Numbered from the stretch's first letter, positions 42,429 through 52,565 are shown. The stretch: 64,000 nt of DNA from 38-11 sp964539975 (GCA_964539975.1 CAZIKK010000002.1:1-64000), one strand, 5' to 3'. The notes: a model not told the origin generated them from the letters alone. A program made the numbers and translations.

Positions 42429-43444
42429 ATCTCATCCGATTTATTGTTTTCTTCTGCCTTTACTTCAAAACCACATTTGTTTCTGATTACCTTTTCTATC
42501 TCTTCTGCAATTTCTTTGTTCGTTTCTAAAAATTCTTTGGAATTCTCACGGCCTTGACCAAGTCTGACATCTCCATAACTAAACCACGCACCGGATTTTG
42601 TCACAACGTCACAATCAACACCTAAGTCCAAAATGCAGCCTTCATTTGAAATGCCTTTTCCATATATGATATCGAACTCTGCTGTCTTGAATGGTGCTGC
42701 TACTTTGTTTTTGACTACTTTGACTCTTGTTCGATTCCCAATCATTTCAGTTCCCTTTTTAAGCGTTTCAATTCGCCTAACGTCAAGTCTGACAGATGCA
42801 TAAAATTTTAGAGCCCTTCCTCCTGAAGTCGTTTCTGGACTTCCAAACATAATACCTACTTTTTCTCTAAGTTGGTTAATGAAAATGGCGATGGTATTTG
42901 ATTTTTTGATCGCACCCGCTAACTTTCTTAAAGCTTGGGACATTAATCGGGCTTGCAACCCTACATGAGCATCTCCCATCTCCCCTTCAAGTTCTGCACG
43001 GGGTACCAATGCTGCAACTGAATCAATGACAACTATATCAATGGCGTTACTTCTAACTAATGCTTCCGCTATCTCAAGCGCCTGTTCACCTGTGTCAGGC
43101 TGTGATACTATTAAGTCATCTATATTAACACCTAAATTCTTTGCATAAGCAGGATCTAAAGCATGTTCCGCATCAATAAAGGCCGCTATGCCTCCTTTTT
43201 TCTGTGCTTCTGCTATCGCATGCAAAGCAACTGTTGTTTTTCCGGAAGATTCCGGACCATATATCTCAATTACACGACCTCTTGGCAAGCCTCCTATACC
43301 CAAAGCAACATCCAAAGGCAACGCACCTGTCGAAATTGTTTCCACATTCAATTTGCTGTCTTCTCCAAGTTTCATGACAGACCCTTTCCCGAATTGTCTT
43401 TCAATTTGGCTGATGGCCAGTTCTAAAGCTTTTTCTTTTTCCAT
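42413..43444 (-). CDS. recA: Recombinase RecA
   Basis: 343 aa. Walker A GPESSGKTTVALHA, AFIDAEHALDPAYAKNLGV, Walker B VVIDSVAALVPRAELEGEMGD, loop L2 FINQLREKVGIMFGSPETTSGGRALKFYAS in the family form. Strand exchange and co-protease for LexA. Has its own consensus promoter with two LexA-type operators. Terminator at its 3' end. Confidence 0.98.
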   Translation of the reverse strand: MEKEKALELAISQIERQFGKGSVMKLGEDSKLNVETISTGALPLDVALGIGGLPRGRVIEIYGPESSGKTTVALHAIAEAQKKGGIAAFIDAEHALDPAYAKNLGVNIDDLIVSQPDTGEQALEIAEALVRSNAIDIVVIDSVAALVPRAELEGEMGDAHVGLQARLMSQALRKLAGAIKKSNTIAIFINQLREKVGIMFGSPETTSGGRALKFYASVRLDVRRIETLKKGTEMIGNRTRVKVVKNKVAAPFKTAEFDIIYGKGISNEGCILDLGVDCDVVTKSGAWFSYGDVRLGQGRENSKEFLETNKEIAEEIEKVIRNKCGFEVKAEENNKSDEIKKER

Positions 43445-43472
43445 TACTTACCTACCTTATATTAGAATGTTA

Positions 43473-43484
43473 GAACATTTGTTT
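43473..43484. promoter_or_regulatory. LexA operator B at recA
   Basis: GAACATTTGTTT on the plus strand (AAACAAATGTTC reading with recA), 13-24 bp downstream of the recA -10. One mismatch to GAACN4GTTC. Confidence 0.7.
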
Positions 43485-43496
43485 TGATTTCATTTT

Positions 43497-43525
43497 ATTA
43501 TAGAACATACTTTTGGTAATGTCAA
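43497..43525 (-). promoter_or_regulatory. recA promoter
   Basis: Perfect sigma-A consensus on the minus strand: TTGACA (43525-43520), 17 bp, TATAAT (43502-43497). Confidence 0.92.
43503..43514. promoter_or_regulatory. LexA operator A in recA promoter spacer
   Basis: GAACATACTTTT, adjacent to the -10 inside the promoter spacer. Less good than operator B (two mismatches), but placed like the operator in the yneA-like promoter. Confidence 0.55.
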
Positions 43526-43528
43526 ATT

Positions 43529-44065
43529 TTAATTAAGCACCGATCTATTTTGAAATAGGTAGACAGCGCCCGACATTAAGGTCAAAAAAACTGTAACGAT
43601 CCAAAGCATGCCAATTATACTGGTTAAATCAATCATTGTACCTGTGTTTTCAATCAACACACCTATTATTGTCACCATTTGAAAAATTGTCTTTAATTTT
43701 CCCCATTGATTTGCTGCTAATGTAACACCTTTTGAAGCTGCCAATGTCCGGAAACCTGTAATAATCAACTCTCTCGCAATAATAATCATGGCTGCCCATG
43801 CTCCCAAATAGTTCATTTCAACAAAGCAAATTAACGACGCAATCACAAGCAACTTGTCTGCCAAAGGATCCATGAACTTTCCAAAATCAGTTATGAGTTG
43901 ATATTTTCTGGCAATATATCCATCTAGCATATCCGTTAAAGAAGCTACCACATAAACAATTAATGCAGCAGTAGGAGCAAAAGTTAAGCTCTCATTTAGC
44001 AAAAAAAACATGAAGATAGGAATTAGAAAAATCCGAAGCAGTGTCAGCTTATTTGGCAGGTTCAT
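43529..44065 (-). CDS. pgsA: CDP-diacylglycerol-glycerol-3-phosphate 3-phosphatidyltransferase
   Basis: 178 aa, multi-pass membrane protein. The CDP-alcohol phosphatidyltransferase motif reads DMLDGYIARKYQLITDFGKF ... MDPLADKLL (DGx2ARx8Gx3Dx3D). Makes phosphatidylglycerol phosphate. Start at 44065 has better spacing from AGGAGGG than the ATG at 44068. It overlaps rimO by 17 nt. Confidence 0.95.
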   Translation of the reverse strand: MNLPNKLTLLRIFLIPIFMFFLLNESLTFAPTAALIVYVVASLTDMLDGYIARKYQLITDFGKFMDPLADKLLVIASLICFVEMNYLGAWAAMIIIARELIITGFRTLAASKGVTLAANQWGKLKTIFQMVTIIGVLIENTGTMIDLTSIIGMLWIVTVFLTLMSGAVYLFQNRSVLN

Positions 44066-45368
44066 CATACCCTCCTATTAAATCATATTCCATATAATCT
44101 GTGATTTTAACCGGAATTAAGTCACCTGGGTTTAATTGTACATCGCTGTTGACGTAAACAACCCCATCAATGTCTGGAGAATCCATGTAAGATCTACCTA
44201 CATACGTATCCGTGTCATACGCCTCATCAATTATAACATCCAGTACTTGTCCTACTCTCTTTTGGTTGTTTTTTAATACCAACTCTTGCTGGATCAACAT
44301 CAGCCGATCTCTACGATGTTTTTTTTCATCTTCTTCAATTTTATCGGGGAGACGATAGGCTGGGGTGTCTTCTTCCTCAGAGTAGGTAAACACTCCTAAT
44401 CGTTCAAATTCTGCAGACTTTACAAATTCTTCAAGTTCAAGAAACTGATCGCGTGTTTCTCCTGGGAAACCTACTATCAAAGTTGTTCTAATTGCAGCAT
44501 CTGGTATCCGTTGACGAATTGTAGCAATCAATGCTTCAATATCTTCCCTGTTTGTTTTTCTGTTCATTCTTTTTAAGACTTGATTATTGATGTGTTGCAA
44601 TGGGGTTTCGAAATAATTGACAAGCTTGTCTGTTTTTTCAAAAGATTTAATAAGCTCGTCATAGAAATCTTCAGGATATATATAATGAATTCTTATCCAT
44701 TTGACTTCTTCAATTTTTGCAATTTCCTCAATTAATTCGTGAAGTTTCTTTTCCCCATATAAATCAAGGCCATACTTACTGGTATCTTGTGCAATTAGAA
44801 TAATCTCTCGCACACCATTCATGGCCAGGTTTTTTACCTCTCTCAAAACATTCTCAATTGTCCGACTTCGGTACTTACCTCTCACTTTAGGGATGATACA
44901 GTATGTGCAAAAATTGTCGCACCCTTCAGAAATCTTCACATACGCAAAATGAGTGCTCTCAGTTTGTACTCTGGGTAAATTCTCTTTCAGTTCCCTAGAT
45001 GGATCTTCCACTTTTATTTTATCACGGGTTTTAATCATCGACAAAATCTCATCATAATTAGATGTCCCTATAAACAAATCAATCTCAGGAATCTCTTGTA
45101 AGAGTTCTTCCGCATATCGTTGGGAGAGACATCCCGCTAAAACAATTTTCTTTGTGATGCCTTCATTTTTCAATTGAACGACGTCAAATATAGCTTCTAT
45201 GGATTCTTCCTTTGCATCATTAATGAACGTACACGTATTAATGATGACGATATCCGCCTCACTGATATCCGAAGTTAATGCGTATTCAGATTTGAGTATT
45301 CCTAGCATATATTCAGAATCCACTGTATTTTTTGAACATCCTAATGTTACTATATGTATCTTTTCCAT
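44049..45368 (-). CDS. rimO: Ribosomal protein S12 methylthiotransferase
   Basis: 439-aa radical-SAM enzyme. TLGCSKNTVDSEYM, NTCTFINDAKEES, LAGCLSQRY supply the first cluster; EGCDNFCTYCIIP the radical-SAM cluster; C-terminal TRAM domain. Modifies the S12 aspartate. Paralogue of miaB in this window; the N-terminal CSKNxVDSE distinguishes it. Starts 7 bp after ftsK. Confidence 0.96.
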   Translation of the reverse strand: MEKIHIVTLGCSKNTVDSEYMLGILKSEYALTSDISEADIVIINTCTFINDAKEESIEAIFDVVQLKNEGITKKIVLAGCLSQRYAEELLQEIPEIDLFIGTSNYDEILSMIKTRDKIKVEDPSRELKENLPRVQTESTHFAYVKISEGCDNFCTYCIIPKVRGKYRSRTIENVLREVKNLAMNGVREIILIAQDTSKYGLDLYGEKKLHELIEEIAKIEEVKWIRIHYIYPEDFYDELIKSFEKTDKLVNYFETPLQHINNQVLKRMNRKTNREDIEALIATIRQRIPDAAIRTTLIVGFPGETRDQFLELEEFVKSAEFERLGVFTYSEEEDTPAYRLPDKIEEDEKKHRRDRLMLIQQELVLKNNQKRVGQVLDVIIDEAYDTDTYVGRSYMDSPDIDGVVYVNSDVQLNPGDLIPVKITDYMEYDLIGGYDEPAK

Positions 45369-45375
45369 ATTTCTC

Positions 45376-47799
45376 CTAAAAAGCTATCTGTTCTAATTCT
45401 TCTACATTGATCAATACTTTTCTCGGTTTGCTCCCTTCATGAGGCCCAACCACTCCAATTTCTTCAAGTTGGTCAATAATTCTAGCCGCTCTCGCATAAC
45501 CTACTTTCAGTTTTCTTTGCATATAGGAAACGGATGCTTGACCTTCCATTACAACCATACCTGCTGCTTTTTCCAACAGCTCATCATAGTCACTTCCGGC
45601 ATCAATTTGTATGTCTGTTATCTCTTCAATTGTTTGTTGTTGTCTCGTTTCAATGCCTTGATCTTTTATATAGTCAATGACTGATTTTACTTCTTCATCA
45701 CTGACAAAAACTCCTTGAATCCTAATGTGCTTGTTTGTCCCAACCGGATGGTACAACAAGTCCCCTTTCCCAAGTAGTTTTTCCGCACCACTTGAATCTA
45801 AAATTGTCCGAGAATCAATATAGGACGACACAGAAAAAGCAATACGCGATGAAATGTTTGCTTTGATGGTGCCAGTAATGACATCTACCGAAGGTCTTTG
45901 CGTTGCTATTACCAAATGTATTCCTGCTGCTCGTGCTAGTTGGGCTAATCTTGTAATGCTATCTTCTACATCACTTGCAGCTACCATCATGAGGTCTGCC
46001 AATTCATCAATGACTATTACAATTTTAGGAATTACTTCATCCGGGTTTTCTATTCCTTTTTTTGCATTATAAGATCCAATATCCCTTACACTATTCTGGG
46101 CAAACAATTCATATCTATTGGTCATTTCTTGAACCGCCCATCCCAAGGCATTGGCAGCTTTTCTTGGATCAGTTACTACTGGTATCAACAAATGAGGCAG
46201 CCCATTGTATATGTTCAATTCGACAACTTTAGGATCAATCAATATTAGTTTCACTTGATCAGGTTTTGCCCGATATAAAATACTAATCAACAGCGCATTG
46301 ATACATACACTCTTACCTGACCCTGTAGCTCCTGCAATCAGAAGATGAGGCATGGCAGAAATGTCGGCTATTATGTTTTTTCCACCGATATCCTTACCAA
46401 TGGCAAATGGTATGGATATGTCTTTGTCATGAAATGATCTTGAATTAACCAAGTCTTTTATGTATACATTCGACTTATTACTGTTAGGTACTTCAATCCC
46501 CACAGCTGCTTTACCTGGTATGGGTGCTTCAATTCTTACATCTGATTTTGCAAGACTCAGTGCAATATCTTTTGAAAGATTGGTTATACGACTCACTTTA
46601 ACTCCTGGTGCCGGCTGTAACTCATACCTTGTTATGGTTGGTCCTCTATTGATTTGAACAAGTTTGCAATCGATTCCAAAACTCTTCAAGGTGTTTAACA
46701 AAGTATCTGCACTTTCGATAGCTTCCTGTTTCTCTCCTATAACATTTGCTTTCGTATTGTCGCTTAAGAGCGAAATAGGTGGTATTCTATAGCTACTTTT
46801 GTTAACCGTTCTTGGCTGCTCTTCTGACTTTTCTTGTTGTTTTTTATCATCTCTTTCATTGGCTTTTTTATGCGGTTTATCCATTAATTTATCATCACTG
46901 GGAACTCTTTCTGTTTGACTGTTTTTTTCTGACTGCTTGATTGGATTCAATCCCTCTTCAGATGTTATTTCTTTTCCAGATATACTTATATCAAACACAC
47001 GTTGCTTTTTTGACTCTTCCAGATGATCATGGGAATTATAGAGATAACCTTTGCCAGTAGATTGATCTTGTTTTGCTGTTGTTTTATCAGTCTTTTCTGG
47101 CACTTTTCTTTTGGATTTTTCTTCTATGAAAACAAACTCATATATGGTTTGTCCCACACGCTTCACAAATTTTGCCAACTTTTGTACCAATTGGTTCGTA
47201 GTAAGATAAAAACTTTTCTTTGTGAACAAGATCAAGCCAATAATAATGAAACCTGCATTGACTATGGTCGAACCAACTCTTCCAAATAAAAAAACCAATC
47301 CATAAGAAATCAATCCTCCAATAATCCCACCGCCTGAAACAGGGTCTGATAAAGCGGCTTGTGAAAAATACTCTATGATCGTTTTGAAATTTCTAACTTC
47401 ATAAATAGTCGATTGAAGTATGACTTTTTCGTTAATTGTAACCAATGATACAATAGATAGAAATATGACAAGAACATATTTGATATTGGATACGTTTTGG
47501 TTTTTGATATAATTGACGAAATACAAGCCTCCCGTAACAAGACAAAAATAAGGGACCAAGACATAGCCTCTTCCCACCAAAAGTTTGAGAAAGTCTGTCA
47601 GATAACCAAACATCATACCGCTTTCATATCTTTTTGAAACAAGAAAAAGGATTCCTACAATAATATAAATGATCCCAATGATCTCATTTCTCAATCGTTC
47701 ATTATTTGATTTTTTTGAACTATTGCTCCCTCTTTTTGTAATCTTTTTCTTTGACACTTGTTTTTTCTTTTGATTTGATTTGTTTTTCTGACTACTCAT
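45376..47799 (-). CDS. ftsK: DNA translocase FtsK/SpoIIIE
   Basis: 807 aa. Lys-rich start, four membrane helices within residues ~35-205, a charged linker (~225-345), then the motor: Walker A GATGSGKSVCINALL, Walker B IVIVIDELADLMM, RPSVDVITGTIKANI, and a C-terminal gamma winged helix (VSYMQRKLKVGYARAARIIDQLEEIGVVGP) that reads orientation sequences. Pumps DNA across the septum and acts with Xer recombinases. AGGTGA ribosome site. Confidence 0.96.
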   Translation of the reverse strand: MSSQKNKSNQKKKQVSKKKITKRGSNSSKKSNNERLRNEIIGIIYIIVGILFLVSKRYESGMMFGYLTDFLKLLVGRGYVLVPYFCLVTGGLYFVNYIKNQNVSNIKYVLVIFLSIVSLVTINEKVILQSTIYEVRNFKTIIEYFSQAALSDPVSGGGIIGGLISYGLVFLFGRVGSTIVNAGFIIIGLILFTKKSFYLTTNQLVQKLAKFVKRVGQTIYEFVFIEEKSKRKVPEKTDKTTAKQDQSTGKGYLYNSHDHLEESKKQRVFDISISGKEITSEEGLNPIKQSEKNSQTERVPSDDKLMDKPHKKANERDDKKQQEKSEEQPRTVNKSSYRIPPISLLSDNTKANVIGEKQEAIESADTLLNTLKSFGIDCKLVQINRGPTITRYELQPAPGVKVSRITNLSKDIALSLAKSDVRIEAPIPGKAAVGIEVPNSNKSNVYIKDLVNSRSFHDKDISIPFAIGKDIGGKNIIADISAMPHLLIAGATGSGKSVCINALLISILYRAKPDQVKLILIDPKVVELNIYNGLPHLLIPVVTDPRKAANALGWAVQEMTNRYELFAQNSVRDIGSYNAKKGIENPDEVIPKIVIVIDELADLMMVAASDVEDSITRLAQLARAAGIHLVIATQRPSVDVITGTIKANISSRIAFSVSSYIDSRTILDSSGAEKLLGKGDLLYHPVGTNKHIRIQGVFVSDEEVKSVIDYIKDQGIETRQQQTIEEITDIQIDAGSDYDELLEKAAGMVVMEGQASVSYMQRKLKVGYARAARIIDQLEEIGVVGPHEGSKPRKVLINVEELEQIAF

Positions 47800-47829
47800 T
47801 ACTTACAATCACCTACTTGTAACTTGGTA

Positions 47830-48642
47830 TCAAGCCATAAACAACCATATGGAAATTGCCAATGCAAACACGTATATGGAAAAATAGTATAGCTTCCCTC
47901 TTCTGATCAAGGTCATCAATAAACTTATTGCTGCTAAGCCAGAAACAAATGATAGTATCATCGCTATGACCAAACCGCTATTTATTAACATAACGCCTGT
48001 TTCAAGGCTTAATATTTCTAATAATGTCGCTCCCAAAATCGCAGGAATGGAGAGCAAAAAAGAAAACCTTGCCGCTTCTTCTCTGTCCAACCCCATGAAT
48101 AGAGCTCCCACAATAGTTGCACCTGATCTAGAAATGCCAGGGGTTATTGCAAATCCTTGGAAAATACCAATTACTAAAGCATTTGCATATGGAAAATTCT
48201 TAATCTTATATTTATTCTTAGCCAGACGTTCTGACAGTAACAATAGTATGCCCGTAATGATCAGCGCAATAGCAATGTAGTGTAACTGACTATATAAAGA
48301 TTCAAAGACAGAACCAAGACCAACTCCCATGATTCCTGTTGGAATGGTCCCAATTAGAATCATCAGGACCATCCGTTCATATTTTTCAAACGCATTGCCC
48401 TCTCTTTTATAGATTCGACGAACAAGTGAGAAAAATGCTCCGATTAATTGGATGACTTCTTCTCTGAAATATATCACAACAGCCAATAAAGTGCTAAAAT
48501 GAAGCATAACACTGTAAAATAAGTTGCCTTCTTCAATGCCAAAAATTAAGCTTAATATGGCAAGATGTCCTGAGCTGCTGACAGGCAAGAATTCTGTAAT
48601 TCCTTGCACTAGACCCAGCACAATCCCTTCTATTATGGTCAT
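47830..48642 (-). CDS. uppP: Undecaprenyl-diphosphatase
   Basis: 270-aa membrane enzyme recycling the lipid carrier of cell-wall synthesis (BacA type). Motifs GLVQGITEFLPVSSSGHL and GISRSGATIVGALFMGLDREEAARFSFL in the family form. Own promoter overlaps the dut end. GGGAGGA ribosome site. Its insertion between dut and ftsK is less common in clostridial orders. Confidence 0.95.
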   Translation of the reverse strand: MTIIEGIVLGLVQGITEFLPVSSSGHLAILSLIFGIEEGNLFYSVMLHFSTLLAVVIYFREEVIQLIGAFFSLVRRIYKREGNAFEKYERMVLMILIGTIPTGIMGVGLGSVFESLYSQLHYIAIALIITGILLLLSERLAKNKYKIKNFPYANALVIGIFQGFAITPGISRSGATIVGALFMGLDREEAARFSFLLSIPAILGATLLEILSLETGVMLINSGLVIAMILSFVSGLAAISLLMTLIRRGKLYYFSIYVFALAISIWLFMA

Positions 48643-48657
48643 TTCATCCTCCCGTTC

Positions 48658-48685
48658 ATTATATCATAAATATCGCGTCTTTCAA
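48658..48685 (-). promoter_or_regulatory. uppP promoter
   Basis: Minus strand: TTGAAA (48685-48680), 16 bp, TATAAT (48663-48658). The -35 overlaps the dut stop codon. Confidence 0.75.
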
Positions 48686-49116
48686 TTCAAGCCTGTATGC
48701 CCAAAGCCACCTTCGCCTCTTTCAGAAACATTGATTATCTCAACCTCTTCTATTTTAGCCTGCGTGACTTTTGAAAAAATTATCTGTGCAATCCTATCTC
48801 CATTTTTGATTTCAAATTCCAACTCACCTAAATTTATTAAAATCACTTTGATTTCTCCTCGATAGTCGCTATCTATAGTGCCAATGCCGTTTACCAAACT
48901 AATGCCATGCTTGATTGCCAAACCACTTCTGGCTCTAACTTGACCTTCGTATCCTTCCGGTATCTCCATATATAATCCAGTTGGTACAAGATATCGTTGA
49001 AATGGTTTTAACACAACCGTTTCATCTAATTTTGCTCTTAAATCCATTCCAGCCGAACCACTTGTTTCGTATCTAGGCATATCGAAATCATTATCTTTCA
49101 CGATTTTCACTTTCAT
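48682..49116 (-). CDS. dut: dUTP diphosphatase
   Basis: 144-aa trimeric dUTPase. Five motifs: SAGMDLRA, ARSGLAIKHGI, GTIDSDYRGEI, GDRIAQIIF and the C-terminal P-loop-like RGEGGFGHTG. Keeps uracil out of DNA. Start at 49116 has GGGAGGAAT upstream; GTG at 49131 in the same frame overlaps that site. Confidence 0.95.
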   Translation of the reverse strand: MKVKIVKDNDFDMPRYETSGSAGMDLRAKLDETVVLKPFQRYLVPTGLYMEIPEGYEGQVRARSGLAIKHGISLVNGIGTIDSDYRGEIKVILINLGELEFEIKNGDRIAQIIFSKVTQAKIEEVEIINVSERGEGGFGHTGLN

Positions 49117-49132
49117 CTCTATTCCTCCCACA

Positions 49133-50389
49133 CTATCTAAACAAATCTGTTAAGTTTGGTTTTTTATCTATATTGCCTGTGTAGGCCACATTAAAGGTAG
49201 CATCTTTAAATAGTTTTTTCGAAACTCGAACCACATCCTCGTACGATACACGCTCTATCTTAGGTATGACATCTTCAGGGTTAATGGTTTCGTTGTAAAA
49301 AAGTTCTCTTCTTCCAAGTACAGTCATCCTATTGGATGTGTTCTCTAAGCTTAAAATGTAGTTGCCCATCATTTGTGATTTTGATCGATTGAATTCATTT
49401 TTCGATAGATTTCCTTTAATTAGTTCTTTGATTTCTTGGTTTACCATTTGAAGGACTTCATCTACATTTTCTTCCTTGAGGGCTGAATAGATTCCAAACA
49501 AACCCGCTGAGCGATAACTGGAATGGAATGAGTATATGTTATATACTAGACCGCTTTTCTCTCGAATATTTTGAAAAAGTCGAGAGCTCATACTTCCTCC
49601 AAGCAGATTATTTAGAATGTTTGAAGCATAGTAATCAGTATTATTGCGTTCGAATCCTTTTACACCCAAACAAAAATGTAGTTGCTCAATATTCTTCTGT
49701 ATTCCTTTTTTATTATAGGTATATTCAATTGTCTGGTCTAACTCAGCTGTCTTTCTATTTTTCCCGAATTGATTGAAATAAGTCTGACATAACGATTTAA
49801 CCTGATTAAGTTCGATATTTCCAACAATTGATATAACCACATTATCTGCTGTATAATGGTTGGCGATATATGAATTAATATCCTCTTTTGTTATCCGATT
49901 GACAGAGTGCATGTCCCCAAGAATTGGGTAGGAAATTGAATTCCCTTCAAAAGAAATCGCTGTCAATAACTCGTGAACATAATCCTCTGGTGAGTCTTCG
50001 TACATCAAAATCTCTTCTAAAATTACTTTCTTCTCTTTTTCAAGTTCTTCTTCATCATATACCGAATTAAAAATCATGTCAGATAGAATCTCCAGCGCTT
50101 TTTCGAAATGGAAAGAGGCTGTTTTTGTATAAAAGCAAGTGCACTCTTTAGTCGTAAAAGCGTTAATTTGACCTCCCATGCCGTCAATTTCCTCTGCAAT
50201 ATCAAAAGCATCTCTTTCTTTTGTTCCTTTAAACATCATGTGTTCAATCAGGTGTGAAATACCATTATTTTCTTTTGTCTCATTTAAAGCGCCAGCACCT
50301 ACCCAGACACCAGTCGTTACTGAATTGACATATTTTATTTTTTCAAAAACTACTCTAAGTCCATTGTCTAAAATGATTTTGTGTATCAT
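49133..50389 (-). CDS. M16 family zinc peptidase
   Basis: 418 aa. Inverted zinc motif SHLIEHMMFKGT (HxxEH) with a downstream Glu in EKKVILEEILMYEDSPED, and the C-terminal GGSMSSRLFQNIREKSGLVYNIYS typical of the processing-peptidase-like (YmxG) family found next to pnp. Start at 50389 has ACAGGAGGAAAT upstream. Physiological substrate unknown. Confidence 0.92.
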   Translation of the reverse strand: MIHKIILDNGLRVVFEKIKYVNSVTTGVWVGAGALNETKENNGISHLIEHMMFKGTKERDAFDIAEEIDGMGGQINAFTTKECTCFYTKTASFHFEKALEILSDMIFNSVYDEEELEKEKKVILEEILMYEDSPEDYVHELLTAISFEGNSISYPILGDMHSVNRITKEDINSYIANHYTADNVVISIVGNIELNQVKSLCQTYFNQFGKNRKTAELDQTIEYTYNKKGIQKNIEQLHFCLGVKGFERNNTDYYASNILNNLLGGSMSSRLFQNIREKSGLVYNIYSFHSSYRSAGLFGIYSALKEENVDEVLQMVNQEIKELIKGNLSKNEFNRSKSQMMGNYILSLENTSNRMTVLGRRELFYNETINPEDVIPKIERVSYEDVVRVSKKLFKDATFNVAYTGNIDKKPNLTDLFR

Positions 50390-50409
50390 ATTTCCTCCTG
50401 TAATAGACA

Positions 50410-50430
50410 AATCCCTCAATATGAGGGATT
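50410..50430 (-). terminator. Hairpin after pnp
   Basis: AATCCCTC / GAGGGATT stem with a 5-nt loop, followed on the minus strand by TTTGTCTATT. A weak terminator or an mRNA-stabilising hairpin between pnp and the M16 gene. Confidence 0.6.
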
Positions 50431-50440
50431 CTATGCCTAA

Positions 50441-52537
50441 TTACTTCTCTTCGCTGTTATTTTCTTGCATGGCATCTTTTCTTGAAAGATTGATTCTTCC
50501 CTGCTTATCAATTTCTATTACTTTGACTAAGACCTCGTCTCCCATACTGAGCACATTTTCTACTTCCTTAATTCGTTTATCGGATATCTTGGAAATGTGA
50601 AGCAATCCTTCTTTGTTATTGCCAAGACTTAAAAATGCCCCGAATTTCATTATCTTCACTACTTTTCCAAGGTAAATATCGCCGACTTCGACCTCTTTAA
50701 TGATTCCTTCGATAATGCTTTTTGCTTTGTTACCAGCTTCTGGGTTGATAGCGGCTATCATAACAGATCCATCATCTTCTATATCAATTTTAACACCGGT
50801 CTCTTCTATGATACGATTGATGACTTTTCCACCAGGTCCAATTATTTCTCTGATTTTATCTGGATGAACTTTCATGTAGATAATCTTTGGTGCATATTTT
50901 GAAACTTCTTCTCTTGGTCCAGAAATGCACGCATTCATCTTATCTAATATGAATAGTCGTCCTACCTTTGCTTGTTCTAAAGCTCTTGAAATGATATCAC
51001 GGTCAATTCCATGTATTTTCATATCCATTTGAATTGCTGTGACTCCTTCCGAAGTTCCTGCAACTTTAAAGTCCATGTCTCCAAGAAAGTCTTCCATGCC
51101 TTGAATATCTGTCAACACCACAACTTTATCTTCTTCTTTCATAAGACCCATGGCAATACCAGCTACGGGCGCCTTAATTGGAACGCCTGCATCCATCAAG
51201 GACAAAGAACTACCACAAACACTAGCTTGAGATGTGGATCCATTGGAACTTAATACCTCAGATACCAATCTCAAAGTATACGGAAAGGTTTCTCTATCTG
51301 GGAGAACTGGTAGCAAAGCCCTCTCGGCTAATGCACCATGTCCAATTTCTCTACGACCAGGTCCTCTAATCGGTTGTGGTTCTCCCACGCTATAGCCTGG
51401 AAAATTATAGTGATGCATGTAGCTTTTTGATTCCTCTTCAGATATTCCGTCAATAATCTGAATATCGCTTGAGACACCTAAAGTTGCTACAGTCAAAACT
51501 TGAGTTTGCCCTCTCTTGAAAAGCCCTGTCCCGTGAGTTCTTGGCAAAACACCCACTTCACATGTAATCGGTCTTATCTCATCAGATTTTCTATTGTCAG
51601 GTCGGATTCCTTTGTTGATGATATTCATCCTGACTTTGTTCTTCACAATGCTGTATAGAATTTTATCTATGTCTTTTATGTTTTCAGGGTACTTCTCTTC
51701 AAAATACTCTTTGACTTCATTTTCTACTGCTTCTATGGCATCTGCTCTGTCTTGTTTATCCGTTTTATTGATTGCTTCTTCAAATTTTTCATTTGAATAT
51801 TCAAAAATTTCTTGTTGAATCTCTTCGTTTGGCTTCTGCAAGACAAACTCTGTTTTTTCTTTTCCAACCTCATCTCTTATTTTACTGATAAATTGGCAAA
51901 TCTTTTTTATTTCATCGTGGGCTGTCATAATCGCATCCAAAATAAGATCTTCTGGCACAATATCTGCTCCAGCTTCAACCATCATGACTGCATCTTCTGT
52001 TCCTGCTACTGTTAAATCAAGCTTTGAAGACTCTCTTTCCTTTTGATTGGGGTTAATAATAAGTTTATCATTCAGCAATCCTACATTAACACCACCAATT
52101 GGTCCATCAAAAGGAATATCGGAAATTGTTAAAACTGCAGAAGCACCTATCATTGCAGCAATTTCAGGTGAACAGTCTTGATCAACTGACATAACAGTTG
52201 TGACTACTTGAACGTCGTTTCTATAACCCTCTGGAAACAATGGCCTCAATGGCCTGTCTATTAAACGAGATGCTAATGTGGCTTTTTCGCTTGGTCGGCC
52301 TTCTCTTTTTATGAATCCGCCAGGTATTTTTCCTACTGAATATAATTTTTCTTCATAAAAAACACCTAGTGGGAAATAATCAATCCCCTCTTTTGGCTTT
52401 TTGGAAGCAGTAACCACGGCAAAAACTGCTGTGTCTCCATACCTAACCATGCATGATGCATTTGCTAATTCTGCAAATTTATTAAATGTCAGTGATAATT
52501 TACGTCCAGCTAACTCAAATTCAAAAACTCTCTCCAT
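50441..52537 (-). CDS. pnp: Polynucleotide phosphorylase
   Basis: 698 aa. Two RNase PH domains (GDTAVFAVVTASKKPKEG; FKRGQTQVLTVATLG, GHGALAERALLPVLP, GSTSQASVCGSSLSLMDAGVP), then KH (IIGPGGKVINRIIEETGVKIDIEDDG) and S1 (GDIYLGKVVKIMKFGAFLSLG). 3'-5' phosphorolytic RNA decay. Downstream of rpsO, as in most bacteria. Confidence 0.98.
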   Translation of the reverse strand: MERVFEFELAGRKLSLTFNKFAELANASCMVRYGDTAVFAVVTASKKPKEGIDYFPLGVFYEEKLYSVGKIPGGFIKREGRPSEKATLASRLIDRPLRPLFPEGYRNDVQVVTTVMSVDQDCSPEIAAMIGASAVLTISDIPFDGPIGGVNVGLLNDKLIINPNQKERESSKLDLTVAGTEDAVMMVEAGADIVPEDLILDAIMTAHDEIKKICQFISKIRDEVGKEKTEFVLQKPNEEIQQEIFEYSNEKFEEAINKTDKQDRADAIEAVENEVKEYFEEKYPENIKDIDKILYSIVKNKVRMNIINKGIRPDNRKSDEIRPITCEVGVLPRTHGTGLFKRGQTQVLTVATLGVSSDIQIIDGISEEESKSYMHHYNFPGYSVGEPQPIRGPGRREIGHGALAERALLPVLPDRETFPYTLRLVSEVLSSNGSTSQASVCGSSLSLMDAGVPIKAPVAGIAMGLMKEEDKVVVLTDIQGMEDFLGDMDFKVAGTSEGVTAIQMDMKIHGIDRDIISRALEQAKVGRLFILDKMNACISGPREEVSKYAPKIIYMKVHPDKIREIIGPGGKVINRIIEETGVKIDIEDDGSVMIAAINPEAGNKAKSIIEGIIKEVEVGDIYLGKVVKIMKFGAFLSLGNNKEGLLHISKISDKRIKEVENVLSMGDEVLVKVIEIDKQGRINLSRKDAMQENNSEEK

Positions 52538-52565
52538 ACATACCCTCCTTGCTATTTAAAACAAT

